Source: Pholiota molesta
Lineage: Eukaryota; Basidiomycota; Agaricomycetes; Agaricales; Strophariaceae
DNA length: 64,000 nucleotides
Direction: 5' to 3'
Assembly: GCA_014925825.1 (NCBI GenBank)
Contig: JACGCK010000185.1
Span: 1-64,000 of the forward strand
The first letter of the stretch is position 1. Each line of letters opens with the position of its first letter. The translations under genes were made by a program, and so were the position numbers. Below are positions 1 to 12,444 of the stretch, in pieces. The notes below the pieces were generated by a model, which saw only the letters and a list, made by a program, of their open reading frames with translations, did no database searches and was not told the origin of the DNA.

Positions 1-418
1 GAAAACCGCTAGCGTACCCAACGCAACTTCGAACCTTGGTCTAGGCGTGGAGGCGTCGCATTGGAAGACTACCGATATATGCTTGAGATTATACCAAGGA
101 CGTATAGGCTTGAACAGCGCTGGAGGCATACAATCATAGTCTAGTCTCCATTTGAGAGTAGCCATTTCATCTTATTCTCTGATTCTGATACTTTAAAAAC
201 ACAAATCAAACCCTTCAAGCTTCAATCTTCAAGTATTAACGAGAAACATGGGATTAACCTGGGATTAACCTTACCTCCGATAAGACCTATCTGTCTGCAA
301 ACTGACACGCATGAGGTCTCGAGAACATATGCGTCTATGTACATATATTCTAGACTATTGTTACAGTAACTGTATACTGTCGCCTAAAATATTTTAGACG
401 CTGTTACTGGTAGATACT
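1..418. other. Left edge, no gene recognised
   Basis: I see no convincing reading frame or splice pattern here. There is a short tandem duplication of a GGGATTAACC unit near 251-270. The stretch could hold the upstream or downstream region of a gene outside the window. Confidence 0.4.
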
Positions 419-1323
419 GTGATCACCGAGGACGTCTCATTTATGGGGAAAAGTGTGCGCCGAACGGTTTCCACGAACGGTTCCGCGAACGAGCACGTGA
501 GGCGTGATGATTACCTCTTGTCACCCTCCGCCCTCCCGCCACCCGGGCCCAGGCCCCACGATCCGTGCCCCAGCCGCCTCCGACCCTCTAGCAATCAACA
601 CCGCCGCCCGACCGCCGCCCTTCCGTGTGCAGCAGGTCGTCCGCCTGCGAAAGACACGGACGGCGCCTGCGAGGTCGTCTGTCTGATGTCGTGCGCCGTC
701 GACCGTGAGATCGCACGTCGTCCGCCCGCGAAAGACACGGATGGCGCCCGCGTGTCCTCGTCCATCCATCCCCTTCGCGTCCGACGAGGCCCATCGCCCG
801 ATCAGCCGTCGTCGTCCTCCGTGTCCATCGTCGTGCGCCGCATGCATGCTTCGTCGCGTGTGCTCCGTCGCCGTACGTGCGCCGGCGTCATCTCGTGTGC
901 AGTCGTCGCGCGTTGTGCTTTGTTCCGTGGTGGTGGTTGGTGGATAGACAAGGTGTTCGTCACATCGACTCTAGATGGTCACACCGCGGCGCGCAATCAA
1001 AGCGACCACCGCCGCCAAGTTTCACACTCGGGGCCAACAGCGGTGGTGAAGGGTAGGGCTGGGGCCCAGGGCCCGCGTAGCACGTGTCGTAGATACGGTG
1101 GTGGCACAGGGCGCACACCACGCGCATACCAGCGCATACCAGATAGCGGATGCCACCCAACAGCAGTGGAAGGAAGGCGGGAGACGCCCAGGTAGGCGGG
1201 GCTTGGGCGGGGTGGCATGCACGTGCAGACAGTCACACCTGTCACATAAATTATTTGGCCGAACTCGCCGGCGAACGGTTCGGCGAACTCTAATTTCCCA
1301 TAAATATGACTTCCTGTGATCAC
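419..1323. mobile_element. Candidate non-autonomous TIR element
   Basis: The two ends are inverted copies of each other. The left arm begins GTGATCACCGAGGACGTC and continues to CATTTATGGGG; the right arm read on the minus strand begins GTGATCACAGGAAGTC and continues to TATTTATGGG. The match runs about 33 bases with a 2-base gap and a few substitutions, followed inward by a shared CGCCGAAC-like stretch. The interior is GC- and CpG-rich and holds a direct duplication near 639-675 and 717-753 (a CCGC.TGCGAAAGACACGGA-like unit). No transposase is encoded and no clear target-site duplication is visible, because the outermost 8 bases are themselves palindromic. The open frames inside look like by-products of GC richness. 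It may be a MITE-like relic; an unrelated inverted repeat cannot be excluded. Confidence 0.4.
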
Positions 1324-3776
1324 CGGACACCGAATAATTTATTATTATAACCACCCCACCAGACCTCACTTATCGGCGAATACACAAAGTGCTCTATAAG
1401 TATATTGATTATGTGGTCAATGGCGGTTTGCTGGCGCTCACTGGAGGTTCTCGTGGTAGCGTACTTGGGAGCAAGTACAATTGGGGATAGATACTACGAA
1501 CGGCCGAGAATTGAATAGAGGCGTGACATATGTTTTTCGTTTTTTTATTTTTTAACTCGGCCCTAGCCTCTAGGTGCTCAGTCGTCGACCTCGAAGATGT
1601 TTAGATGCTACCCAACGATGCGGTGGCACGGCCGATAAGTACGCCAGGGGATGTGTGATGCTCCCACGATGCGCGGCTCGTTCCTCCTCCAGCCTCAAAC
1701 GGTTGACTACATTTTACAAATAAAAATGCGCAAGCTTGTTAAGAAAGCCTCTAGCTCTTACAAGGCATAATCATTAGGTAGGCTGGCTAAAGACGCTTAG
1801 AAAGATAACTGGTTATGGCATTACAGCTACGCCGCAGTGGTCGACCTCCGCCGCCACGCATCACAATCCAACAACTTCGTCAAAATCACGGCGCATTGTC
1901 TTGAAAACATCTTGTCGGGCGCACGTCACCCCAAAATCGACATGGCATTTCGCAGTTTCGCAATCGCCTTTCGCCGATTACTGTATATATTTTTATATTT
2001 GAATCGGTTTACTTGTACTAAGATTATCTGAACGTAGGGGACCGATTGACCTCCTCACGTCAAAGCGCTGGATCTTCAATGCGTCACAGGGCCACCCAAG
2101 CCTCTCAAATTTCTATACAAACATCGCCAATACCATAGGGTCACTCACCGTTGACAATCCTGGCAAGTTTTCCATTTGGCGCTTGATCCAGGCTTTTTTA
2201 GCCCCGCAACTGCCCCATGTGCCTCCGTGAAGTGGGCTTGACGCACGCCACTTCCAGTGGCATGCTCGATGAGATTCGAGAAATGATATATCTGTTCTGA
2301 GCTGTCCTACCGTGTCATAAATAGCTTGTGTGATTGGCCACTGGCATAATATAGCAGAATATAGCCTCGACCTCGGAGAGTTCCCTCCACCCACCCGGGG
2401 CGCTCGGGAGCTTGAGGCTTCTCGAGCGTCGATGATGGTCATACTTATAATAACCTATTTTCTCGTGTGATGAACCAGTGTCTTCGTCAGTTCGTTTCTT
2501 CAACGAGGTACAGACAGATTATCAGATCTGCAGCACTTCCGTTTATTGCCTCGATCTTTTCTCTGCAATCAGTCAAGTCAAGTTATGATAGTGATAGAGA
2601 AGGCCAAGATACACATACTTATGCTCAGCGCTGCGATAATAGGGCGATCCCAAAGAAGTAGACAGAATCCCCATGGACAGGATAAACGTATCTCCCGCCG
2701 TGTTGATGATACCGTATTTGTCCTCGCCTATCCCAACTCGAGTCTCGATAAGTACGTTCGAAGCTCAGATGATAGCAATATTCCTGGCAGAATTTTCCCA
2801 ACGCCCCGCCGAAGACAGACCCGAATTCTTTATTCATATGGGACGTGGCGTGCGGCGGAGCTACTTTTCATGTAGTTCGACTCTCGAGGTTTGCGAGCGG
2901 CCGGACTACGGGTCGTTCCATGGTCATGCGGTGGACATTGACAGATATGCGAACTGCTGGCATTGTCGTGGGGCCAGCACCGACGAAAGCGCTCGAAAGC
3001 GAGGGAGGAAACAAGGTTATGTACATACGGAGAGCATCTCCAGCTTGCCAAGAACAAAATATTGCACCCAGCGCCTTCGAATTCGCAAAGGCTCTCACAG
3101 ACTCACAAAAGCTCGATGGTCGCAACCTGCAGGGCACGACGAATTCTGGATCATCGATCATACAAGACCCAGGAGCGCGGTGCGCCCCGCCAACGCCGAC
3201 AATGCAGAGTGAATTTAACTGCTCGAATGGAATTCTGCGTGGCGTACCGCCCTTCATTTCAGACGACACTTCGCATTGAAGGTTTGGTCAAGGTCGATGA
3301 TGAGAGACTCGAAAACCAATAGAAATAATGGCACCTACGAATGCCGAGGCAGAATCTTGACAGCGCGAGAGAGAGCGATGATAGTCTGGGATGAAGCGCT
3401 CGCGCTGCCCACATCACGTTAACGTCGTCGTTGCTACGGAAAGCAGCTCTTTATTAGCGAATGTGGGGTAGGTATGTGATATCAATAACAAGCTTCGGAA
3501 GGTCGATTTGAGGTCGAGACGCGATTCCCATCGTTGCTGGGCTATTTCGATTAGCGCCTTGGCTCGTATGCTAATAGCGCCTGCAACTCACTACAGATAA
3601 GCACATAACATTCATGTAACATATGTGCATACATACCTCATGAGGCTGAACAAATTTTGTTGGAGCTCGCCATCTTCTATGCACAAGCTGATCATAGGAA
3701 GTCGTGAAGTTCTAGAAAATCTGTCGTATAGCTACATACAAATCATTCATACCATGCTTTACTACAAGGTTGACAA
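1324..3776. other. Gene-poor region, possible degraded coding sequence 2455-3320
   Basis: No recognisable gene. Overlapping open frames on the plus strand around 2673-3279 have a fairly protein-like composition (for example an AGIVVGPAPTKALESEGG stretch near 2956-3009). They do not join into one frame without shifts and match no family I know. This could be a decayed gene or chance. The rest (1330-2450, 3330-3776) shows nothing I can support. Confidence 0.3.
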
Positions 3777-5194
3777 TCAGTCTATATTTGGGTTGTGCCG
3801 TGGTGCCTGAGCAGCGCCGGGATATCTGTGTGAAGGTAGAGTCGTTGGAGGTGGCATTGCTTCTCTGCCAGTGGCGGGCTGTTCGGGAGTGGCCGATGTT
3901 GCAGAATTGGCTGAAGCCCAGGGTGCTGCTGTAGATGGAAATAGTTGGTTCGCACCCACCGGTGTTGACCTTGGTGGTTTGGACGATGATGCAGCTGCGC
4001 TGTCGCCACTCTCCCACTCCAATAACCCACCCAAGGGGATGTGTTGTACGACGACGCGCTTTCCCAAAACTTCGGCCTAGAAGGGGGAAAAAAGAAGGAT
4101 TTCAGAGACAATACGTAAGGGTGAACCAAACACATTGCAAACCTCGAACATCTTGAACAAACCCGAATTGACTTTTCCCCAATTAGGAACTCCGGCGGCG
4201 ATGGAGTGAAGTTGGGACGAGTGCTCGTGAAATGGACCATGCTTGACATCGTGGATTCGCATAATGGCCATAAAATACAGGTTCGTGGGTGGTAAAGGGG
4301 GTCGGAGAATCGCCGACACGGGAATTTCTGTTTGGTCTTCGTTATCATAAAAAAGAGCTGGGTAAATGGGGAGAAACGTTGGGGATTCGGTAAATAAATA
4401 CCATTACCTCGGAGTTGACCGCTCCCGAAAATGTAGGGAAGAAAGCAGTAATCGTCGAGACCCCAGACGCCATGACTGCCCGCAGGTTCAAGTCTATAGA
4501 CGTCCTGTAGTTTCCAACATAGCCTCAGGTATCGCAAGAAAACATTCAAGACGAGATCGCGCTCTTCTTCTGCGACGGGTTGCAAGAATCGGACCAGTGT
4601 TAAGCACAGGAGGAAGAGCGCAAAGGAAGTCTCATGCCCGGTGCCGTAGTCCATTCGGCCAAAGGATCCAAACGCCGAAAGAAGGTAAGGCTTTACATAT
4701 GGAATAATCGCCGAAAATTCAGGGCCCAGAAGTGTCTCGAGAATGTCGTCAGCCCTCTGCCGAAAGAGTGCATATTATATACGGTTTACGGACGCTGGCC
4801 AAATGGATTACGGACCTCCTCCAGGCGTTGGCCCCACGTTCGGAAGGCCAGATTCCCGAATCTCTGCGGGGTCTGAAGTGGAGGTATCTCTTCTATCCAG
4901 TGGTCCAGATCATCGAGAAGAGCAAGGAGCCTATCCGCCGGCTGTGTGGGTTGGTTATCAGGATGCGACAGACTGGAGTAGACATACCTGACTGCGACTC
5001 GAAGGTTCCCAAGGTATGATACATCCAACTACAGATTCATTCAGCCGTCGTAGAAAAATTTGATAATCGCTATAAGATCGCGTAGTCTTCCAGTGTTCGA
5101 CATCATAGTCAGTCTGGATTTGCAGGGTAGGTGGCGTCAGGTTAGCGATTTCCGAGATAGAAATCTGCCTGAGATGTTGCGGGTTGCTGGTCAT
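3777..5194 (-). CDS. Serine/threonine-protein phosphatase 2A activator (PTPA family)
   Basis: PTPA proteins are peptidyl-prolyl isomerases that activate the PP2A catalytic subunit; yeast homologues are Rrd1 and Rrd2. The family signatures are plain on the minus strand: RFGNLAFRTWGQRLE (around 4805-4850), DYGTGHE (around 4632-4654), GVWGLDDYCFLPYIFGS (around 4425-4475), GLFKMFE, then AEVLGKRVVVQHI after an intron. The chosen start (ATG at 5194) opens MTSNPQHLRQIS; the first exon continues to TDYDVEHW and is followed by several short introns. Two of them were traced: donor after QLRG with acceptor before IPVSAI, and donor after KMFE with acceptor before AEVLG. The C-terminal tail after EWESGD is Ser/Ala/Pro-rich and less conserved, as in other fungi. 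It is divergent from KU70 with about 280 bp between the start codons, so the two may share an intergenic promoter. The family call is firm; whether it is the RRD1 or RRD2 type is not decided. Confidence 0.93.
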
Positions 5195-5477
5195 TATGGA
5201 TTGCAGCTATTCGCTGAAAGATCGCTTCCACAAAGCCTGTCGGGACTCGGCGGTGTAGGTAAGAGTTGAAAACAAGGATCCTGGCCAAATCCTGGCGAAG
5301 GTGCTTGATTCACGTGACAGCCGTCGCTGCCGAAACAGTACTGTCACGTTCGCCCTCAGTCACAAATAACGCGTTTATGACATCGTGACTCAGCGTGTTT
5401 GAACCGAACATCCAATTTATACCTTCTCGTACTTTTGCGTTTGCCTCATAACTCTACTGGTCTAAGTTCTACTCAAG

Positions 5478-8400
5478 ATGCCTCCATACGATGACTGGAA
5501 CAAGATTGACGAGGAAGAAGAAGAGGAACTGCAGGATTACTCAGTGAGTTCGGTGCATTGCCATGAAATGATGAAACAACGCGAATTCACCTGAACATGC
5601 GCATTAGGTGTTTGAGACGAAACAGGACGTAATTCTGTTTGCCATAGATTGCTCAGAATCCATGTTGAACCTATACGAATCATCTACATATGAAGATACT
5701 CAAACATGCCACCTGTATAACGCTCTTAACGCTGCCATGCATATTCAGAAGAAGAAAATCATTGTTGGCCCGAACGATTCTGTTGGCATCTTGCTTTTCA
5801 ACACAGTGAGACAGTAAATTTTCTCTCAGAACTTTGAGTGACCTCTATTCGCCCTTGAAGACCAGAAAGTCGGAGGCCAGCCGCACTCAATCAGAAATCA
5901 AGCGCAACACATATCTCTACCAACCAATCGCCCCATTGAGTGCACCAAAGATACAAGAGCTCATCCAGCTGCTTGATGGTTTGTCTGTATTTCTCCTTCC
6001 AAGCTTATCGCTTATCGCTCTGAGAAGCTGCTCTGCAAGACCAAAACGAACTGAGAAAACAATTCCCTCCCCTTACGGAAGGGAGAACACCAATGGGCGA
6101 CGTCTTTACAAGTTGCAATTGGGTTTTGCGTGACGGGTTAGATCAAACTTGCTAACTTGAGGGCATTTGCTCACCAAAACCTCAGTGCCCCAAAGACTGC
6201 GTCAAAGCGCGTCTTTCTGATCACAGACGAAGACAATCCTCACCCTGGGTCAGGTAGCAGGCAACTAACTACGTCTGCCAGAACAACTCTAGTCGTGAGT
6301 ACTGTTGTCCTCAGATAAAGCAATAAATTTCCATTCAAGTCCAGGATCTCACACAAGCGGGGGTTACCGTGGAGCCCTTCTTTATCAGTACGGAAGAAAA
6401 ACCCTTTGACATAACAAAGTTCTATTCCGTAAGTATACTATTAATAATCTCTCTCTTTTGTGATCTATGCGTCCTTATTATGCCTATCAAAGTCCGTATT
6501 AGTGCCTACCAATCTTGAGGATGACGAGGAGCTGCTGGACGAGGGCGCCATTCTTCCAGAATCGATCTCCATTTCCAGAATCGATGATTTACTGGAACAA
6601 ATGCGCTTTCGCGAAGTTCCGAAGCGCGCATTATTTTCTATTCCATTCCATTTGGCCAACGGTTTCACCATTGGAATCAAAGGGTATGTCGCCGTAACTC
6701 TATTCAGTCTGCCCGCTAATCCACCTAAACCCCCCATTAAAAGGTATAGTTTGGTTACGGAACAGAAGAAAGGGACATACAAATATTTCGTTGACCTCGG
6801 TGACAGGATGGAAGTTGCCACCACTAAAACGGCTTATGTGGACGAGGTGCGAATGCTCGGATGTCATATGATGCCGACCCCACACTGAGGATATCCCCAG
6901 GACCGACAAGCAGAAGCTGATCGGGAAAAGATTGTTTATGGAACAGACCTGGGCGCCAGCTCAGCCGCGGACGAAGAAGAGGAAGAGGAAGAATCTGGTG
7001 CCCCCGTTGGCGCGCGCGTTGTCAAAGCTGGCAATCGCGTGAGTGCATTTCCCAGAACATAGACTTCTGACATGACCTAGACCGTCACTTATGTATGAAC
7101 CTTAGCCATTCTACACTGCAGAGGAGATTCGCTCCTTCCGCACGTTGGGTCTTGAGCCGGGTCAGTTCAGTGTCTGCCTTACGTGTGTATGTTTTTTTTT
7201 CTCATCTCCTTTCTAGGGATCAAACTCTTGGGATTCAAAAACCGGAGTACTTTGGAGTTTGAGGATAACATCAAACATTCCCAATTCATATACCCGGATG
7301 AAATGGTAGGCCCAGATTATGCGAAGGCAGGACCGGTGACCTGATGGCGTATGGGTTTTGCTCCCCAGGCTTATTCCGGAAGCAAGCGGACCTTCAGCGC
7401 CCTGCTCAAGTCTATGGTCAAGAAAGATAAGATCGGCTTAGCGCTCGTCCTTACCCGCCGGAATTCATCGCCTGTATTCTGCGCGCTGTTACCTCAGGTA
7501 CGATTTCGGTATATTAAATAGACGCCCCAGGAGATTAATCATTGTGATAGGAGGAAAAGACGGACGAACATGGATGGTCTGAGCCGGCGGGCTTCCACCT
7601 CATCCAGCTCCCATTCGCGGATGATATCAGGCAGGCCCCGATCCAGGAGGGCTTCAAAGGTACCTATTTGCGGATATTCTCCTCCTGCTCTGCGGCATCA
7701 GGTCACTGATCGAATTTGTCCCCCAAAAAAACTAAAATAGCGTCTGAGGAAGTCAAGGAGTTAGCCTATGCATGGATTGACAAACTTGTCGTTAGAAACG
7801 GAACATACCCGCCGGACTCGTATCCCAATCCTTGTACGAGGCCATTCATTTATTGCTTTGCTGAACTAACTTGTGACTCTGACTCTTTGTAGCTCTGGCG
7901 TATCATAATGAGCAGCTGCAGGCTAGTGCGTTCCGAGAGGAATACGATCCGGAGTCGTTCGAAGACCTGACGCTACCTAAAATGGCATCGATACACAAGG
8001 TAGGTCGAGTGAACTATGCTTATTGGCTCTTCATACTAATTTCTCGCGATAGCGCGCGGGGAAGTTGATGAAACAGTGGAAAGCCGAGTTGCAGAATGAT
8101 CCCTCAGCGAGCATGGTGGCTCCAGCGACTGGCTCAAAGCGCAAGGCGGTTCGTATTAACGGAATTTATGAACCCAAGTCCCCCGCATGATCTGATCAAT
8201 TCAATAGGATGTGAGCGTCGGTGAGGCCGAGATCAGAAGCAAATACGATGAAGGTCTTCTCGTCAAGGTGAGCAGCAGATTTTTGGCATCTGATTGAGTA
8301 GTGTTGATACATTTGGGCCCTACGTAGTTACGCGTCGATCAATTGAAGGTACGGCTCATTTAAGTCTGGAGAAGCATTTTTTGACGAACACCCCGTGCAG

Positions 8401-8487
8401 GAATTCTTGAAGTCTAAAGGAGAGCCTGTGTCTGGAAAGAAAGACGACCTCGTCGAACGCGTTGCCGCATGGTTGGAAACGCATTGA
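5478..8487 (+). CDS. KU70: Ku70, DNA end-binding subunit of non-homologous end joining
   Basis: Ku70 pairs with Ku80 to form a ring on broken DNA ends, recruiting the end-joining machinery; it also acts at telomeres. The start ATG at 5478 opens MPPYDDWNKIDEEEEE, an acidic N-terminus common in fungal Ku70. After the first intron comes the von Willebrand A-like domain with DVILFAIDCSESML (about 5629-5670) and NDSVGILLFNT (about 5774-5806). The Ku core follows, with LFSIPFHLANGFTIGIKGY (about 6628-6690), and later short exons carry IKLLGFKNRS and RKRTFSALLKSMVKK-like segments near 7220-7430. The C-terminus is a SAP DNA-binding motif (EFLKSKGEPVSGKKDDLV, 8401-8454) ending at TGA 8487. There are at least ten short introns and I have not resolved all borders. 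No broken exon was noticed, so it looks functional. Confidence 0.93.
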
Positions 8488-10523
8488 TTTTTCTGGGTTA
8501 GCTTTATATTGCCAGGTACATATGACCCCGAACTGATCTTCTTATGTGCTATGCCAAATCTATTGTGATACGCAGGCTTTATCGATGTGCCGTGGAGGTT
8601 TCCTATGCACTTCTTTGACCAGTCACAAGTGCCAGTTTCTACACCGATTTTCCATCTTCCAAAGTACCAGATATGGAAGGCCAAGGTTATTTAAGTTTTC
8701 ACACTGTTGTCGCGGATTACTCGACGATGTAACCATATGTGAACGCCTCTGAGCGACGCTTAGAGGCACTTGTCCTTGGTAGATAACAATCTTGGGTTTA
8801 GTATGTAAGCTTGTATGTACGACGAGTAGTTGCGGTGTAATCTCAGGTGCCCTCGTGCGACATCTTTCTATTACAATCATATATACAAAACCCTTGAGTG
8901 TGGTAACTGGAAGTACGAAGTCAGCTTCGTCACAGTGGCACTGACTGAATATCGCTCATTCTGAATCTTATTGTTATGATTGTCTTCGAATTTTGAATGG
9001 GGCCCTATATGACAGCGGCACTGCGCTGCGGCGTCCCGGCGCATGTGCCCCTTTGACAGACCGTGTTGGACCCATAGGGGACCTGTCTAGGACGGACCAG
9101 GTGCTGAATACGGTCAACCAATGGAATGATGTGTATTAATGAACGTGGTCTATCAGTAGATGCCAACTTATGCAGAGCTCACAAGGAAAGAAACCTGACA
9201 TTCTAAAGGAAAAACAACTCTACTAAATTGCGATACGCCCTTGAACATGTTCGTATGTACGGAGCTGCTTGTAATGAGTCCATTGCCAGGGACTTTCGAA
9301 GTGAAGAAGAATTGGTACGGCTGACTTATTATAATACTATATACTGTTGCTCTTGAGGGCGTTGCAGTCTACGGATAAATGGGTTTCGGAGTACTCAGAC
9401 TCAATACACAACAATCCTCAACATCGCAGTATTATGCCATTCAATTCCGAGTAATCATCTTCGAATCTCAATCACTTGTGGAGGTTTCTTCGCCTCAAGG
9501 ATCTACACAGTCTCAGGGGAGACCCATCCCCATCAGGAAAATGATAACAAGTCGTTTAGATATTTGCAATGACAATGGGTACACTTTGGTACATCGAATG
9601 TTCCACAACTGCAGGACTGCAGCTAGGCAGAAACAGTCTTGAGTCTGAGGACTTATTAGTTTGACTTTGAATGCTAAGTATTCGTAGATAATCGTTTTTT
9701 GACCCATTTCACGAGTGTTTTTTCTGGAAAGATGGGTGAAATTCGGGATAACCGATGCTCTCATATGACACCGGAGTGCGCCACAGCACGCTGGCTCATG
9801 CTGCGGAGAGTTCTCGTGTCTCAAAACGAAGGCCATGAAATTTTCAAAAACATTGAAGAGATGAGGCTTTGTCATTATAAAAATCGATCATGATTTTCCA
9901 TATGACCTCTCAGAGGAGACTAATCCTTATGCGCCGTCGCAACAGGGAGCAAAGAAGACCTATGTAGCATCAAAAATGAGTCTCCCGCGAGATGCTCTAT
10001 CATCTTTGTGCCTCTAGCTATATATATACATACATCGGCTACATAGTAAATATAGCGTTCAAAAGTCGGAAGCGCTCACCCCGGCGTCGTGGACGGGGTA
10101 AAGACAAAATAACGAAGTATGGTACTATTCAGAATGGCATACTTGTGGTGCATACAGTGTGGCGTCTACCTTATACGAATGAAATACATAGTCCAAGATC
10201 CGCTAAATGAAATCGCTCTTAACTGTCGAAGATCCAATAACAAATACAAATTTGAAGATTTTATTTTAGATTTAGGCAGTCGCTTGTGTTATTCTCGGAC
10301 CCCTGATCTTGCCTGTCTCCGATCATAGATGTCCCTCGTAGCAACGACGAGGCACCGAGTATCAACGAAGCATGAATGCAGAGACAGTTCTGGAATCTGA
10401 TATCGAAATCAGTCGAAATCTCGAACAATGTTCGCCAAAACACCAGTCCAACAAACGACCTCGGCGACATACATGACTGCGCACTGTGTCGTGTCAAAAG
10501 TTGACCATCACAGACATGGAGTG
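8488..10523. other. Intergenic, nothing recognised
   Basis: About 2 kb between the KU70 stop and the convergent F-box gene. Several short open frames exist (for example minus 9513-9875) but their translations look random, with no domain motif or exon chain. The first part is probably the KU70 3' region. Confidence 0.4.
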
Positions 10524-11795
10524 TCATATCTCGCGTGAGCGGAAGCTGAGTCTGATGAGGCCCTGCTCGTGCCACCGCAGGAGGTCATTCTGGATAGTCT
10601 GCGTGATCGCATCCTCGACATCCTTGTCGAACGGGTCGTCGTGGTATGCGATGAAGTGGATCTTTTTGATCGCGCTATACTGCGGCTCCGCGAGGCCATG
10701 GGTGAGAGAGCGGAGGAACCCCCGGTCGAGGTGGAATTGGCGCGAGGAGGCGAAGCGAATCTCCAGGATGTCCAGACAGGGGTGCTGCGTCTTCGCCAGC
10801 CCGTACAAGACGCGTGGCACCCAGTGCATGAAGGCTAGAACGCGGGTAGAGGAACCGATCCTGAGATGTCGAAGATGCGGGGTGGCGGAGAGGTCTAGAA
10901 TATTTACGAAGGGTTCTAGAGGCAAATCTATATACAACAATTGTCAAGGTGTGAGCAAGGAGATATAGTAGCCATTGGGAAATCGCGGAGGGGACCTGGA
11001 CTGACCCTGAAAGCTTGTAGGTTGGAAGTCAATGTCTAGTTCCCGAAGGGACGGTCCAATTCTTTGGAGAAGGGTATGTATGTCGGCCTTCGTCAGACGC
11101 CCGAGGTTGCGAAAGTCTTGTGGTTCGATGGCTGATACTGGATCCTCTAGAGTCCATTTGATGGTGGTTTGATATGCCGATAAGGTGTGCACGACTAGGG
11201 CAAGTACGAAGTCGCCTCGGGGAAGTTTGGACTGCAGTTCCTCTGGCCAATCGCACTGGACATCATCAAGATTGACGTATTTCAAGGCAGGAAACAGAGC
11301 AAAGAAACCAATGAAGTTGCTTGGGTTCCCAAAGGTAGCCCGGCACAAATTCAAAGTTGTCAGGAAGGGAAATGTATATGGAAAACGTTTCAGGACTTCC
11401 GACTGGCAATTGTTGCCTACTTGGTCTTTAGAAAGAGTAAGTGAAGCAAGCTTTGTCCGTTGAGCGATTTTAGCGAGAGCATTGTATAGTGCGACAAGCT
11501 CGGAATCCGACCATATTTCTCTATATCTTTTTGTTTGCACGTGAAGGCTGGTAATAGTGGGAAGAATTGCAGAGCAGGAAAATGGGGAATCGATAATGTG
11601 AGAGAATGGTTCAACAGTCGATTGACTGAGGGTAAGATTGGTGAAGACATGTCGGTATGTCCTCGAGCGCCAATGCTGGCAAACGGTAGAGAATGAGAGC
11701 GCGTCCTCGCGGTCAAATGGCCGAGCTAGGTCCAGAATTAGGTCCTGGAGCTCGATCGGTAGGCGTGGGCACCCTGAATAACCCATAAATTTCAT
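10524..11795 (-). CDS. F-box/LRR-like protein
   Basis: Probably the substrate-recognition part of an SCF-type ubiquitin ligase. The first exon (11795 down to about 11012) opens MKFMGYSGCPRLPIELQDLI and continues with DLARPFDREDALSFSTVC and HWRSRTYRHVFTNL, a typical basidiomycete F-box (LP.EL...I..LARP....L...V...WR). The rest is leucine-rich with irregular LRR-like repeats (LTTLNLCRATFG, FPALKYVNLDD). An intron with a GGTCAGT donor and TATATAG acceptor (about 10940-11012) joins PTSFQ to DLPLEPFVNILDLS, and the second exon ends at 10524 after LSFRSREI. An upstream non-coding or short coding exon between 11810 and 11930 is possible, because a GTAAGC donor and a CAACAG acceptor are present there. 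The target is unknown. Confidence 0.75.
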
Positions 11796-12444
11796 CTTGC
11801 CACTGTTGCGAAAATACTAAACAGATTTCACTTTGCCTCTTGGCAATAATAAAAGGCTTACCTTTCAATATAGGTGGCCGTCGTATTCTATCCTCTTTAT
11901 CTCTCTCATCGACCTCGATGCACACCACGGGAAATGGCCACCACCGTCGGAGTATTCGCAGTCCCTTTTAGGCACTATGAAAGCCTGAAGTTGCGGCGAT
12001 TGTCATGAGATCATCCATAGACCGAATAAGAGGGCTCACCTTTTCAAAGAGAGCGTCTTGTTGGTCTAAATTCAACGAGAGGGTGAATAAGAATGGTTGG
12101 CGCCATCGCAGACGTTGGTTTTCAAGAGGCTGTGATGAAACAGAATCTGTCGTCATATCTCCCGGAGAAACGAAAGCTAAAGCACTAAGTAATGGTTTTC
12201 GGAAGAAACGGAACCGAGGGCATTCTAATTTCTCATGCATCCCGTTGTGCAACACGAGATGAAATGGCAACATGAAAGAGAGGTCACGTGTCGAGAGATT
12301 GTGGGCGCTGATTTCTAAAATAGGCTTCGGATAGATCCGAATGGCGCCATCTTATCCGATAATAGTCTGACTAACCAAGCTCGGCCATTCGCCGCTTTTC
12401 TCATTACACCAGCGCAAAGTACTTGTTTCTCGTCTTCACTCACA
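11796..12444. other. Divergent intergenic region between F-box and glutaredoxin genes
   Basis: Contains a 101-codon minus-strand frame (11968-12273) with no recognisable motif, and possible 5' exons of the F-box gene near 11810-11930. The last ~100 bases are presumably the glutaredoxin promoter and leader. Confidence 0.35.

Noticed and set aside
419..1195. 258-codon open frame in the GC-rich island
   Set aside because: Low-complexity Arg/Pro/Ser composition, overlapping frames open on both strands, spans the inverted-repeat candidate; no domain.
9513..9875. 120-codon minus-strand frame as a gene
   Set aside because: No family motif, no codon pattern supporting it, and no exons around it.
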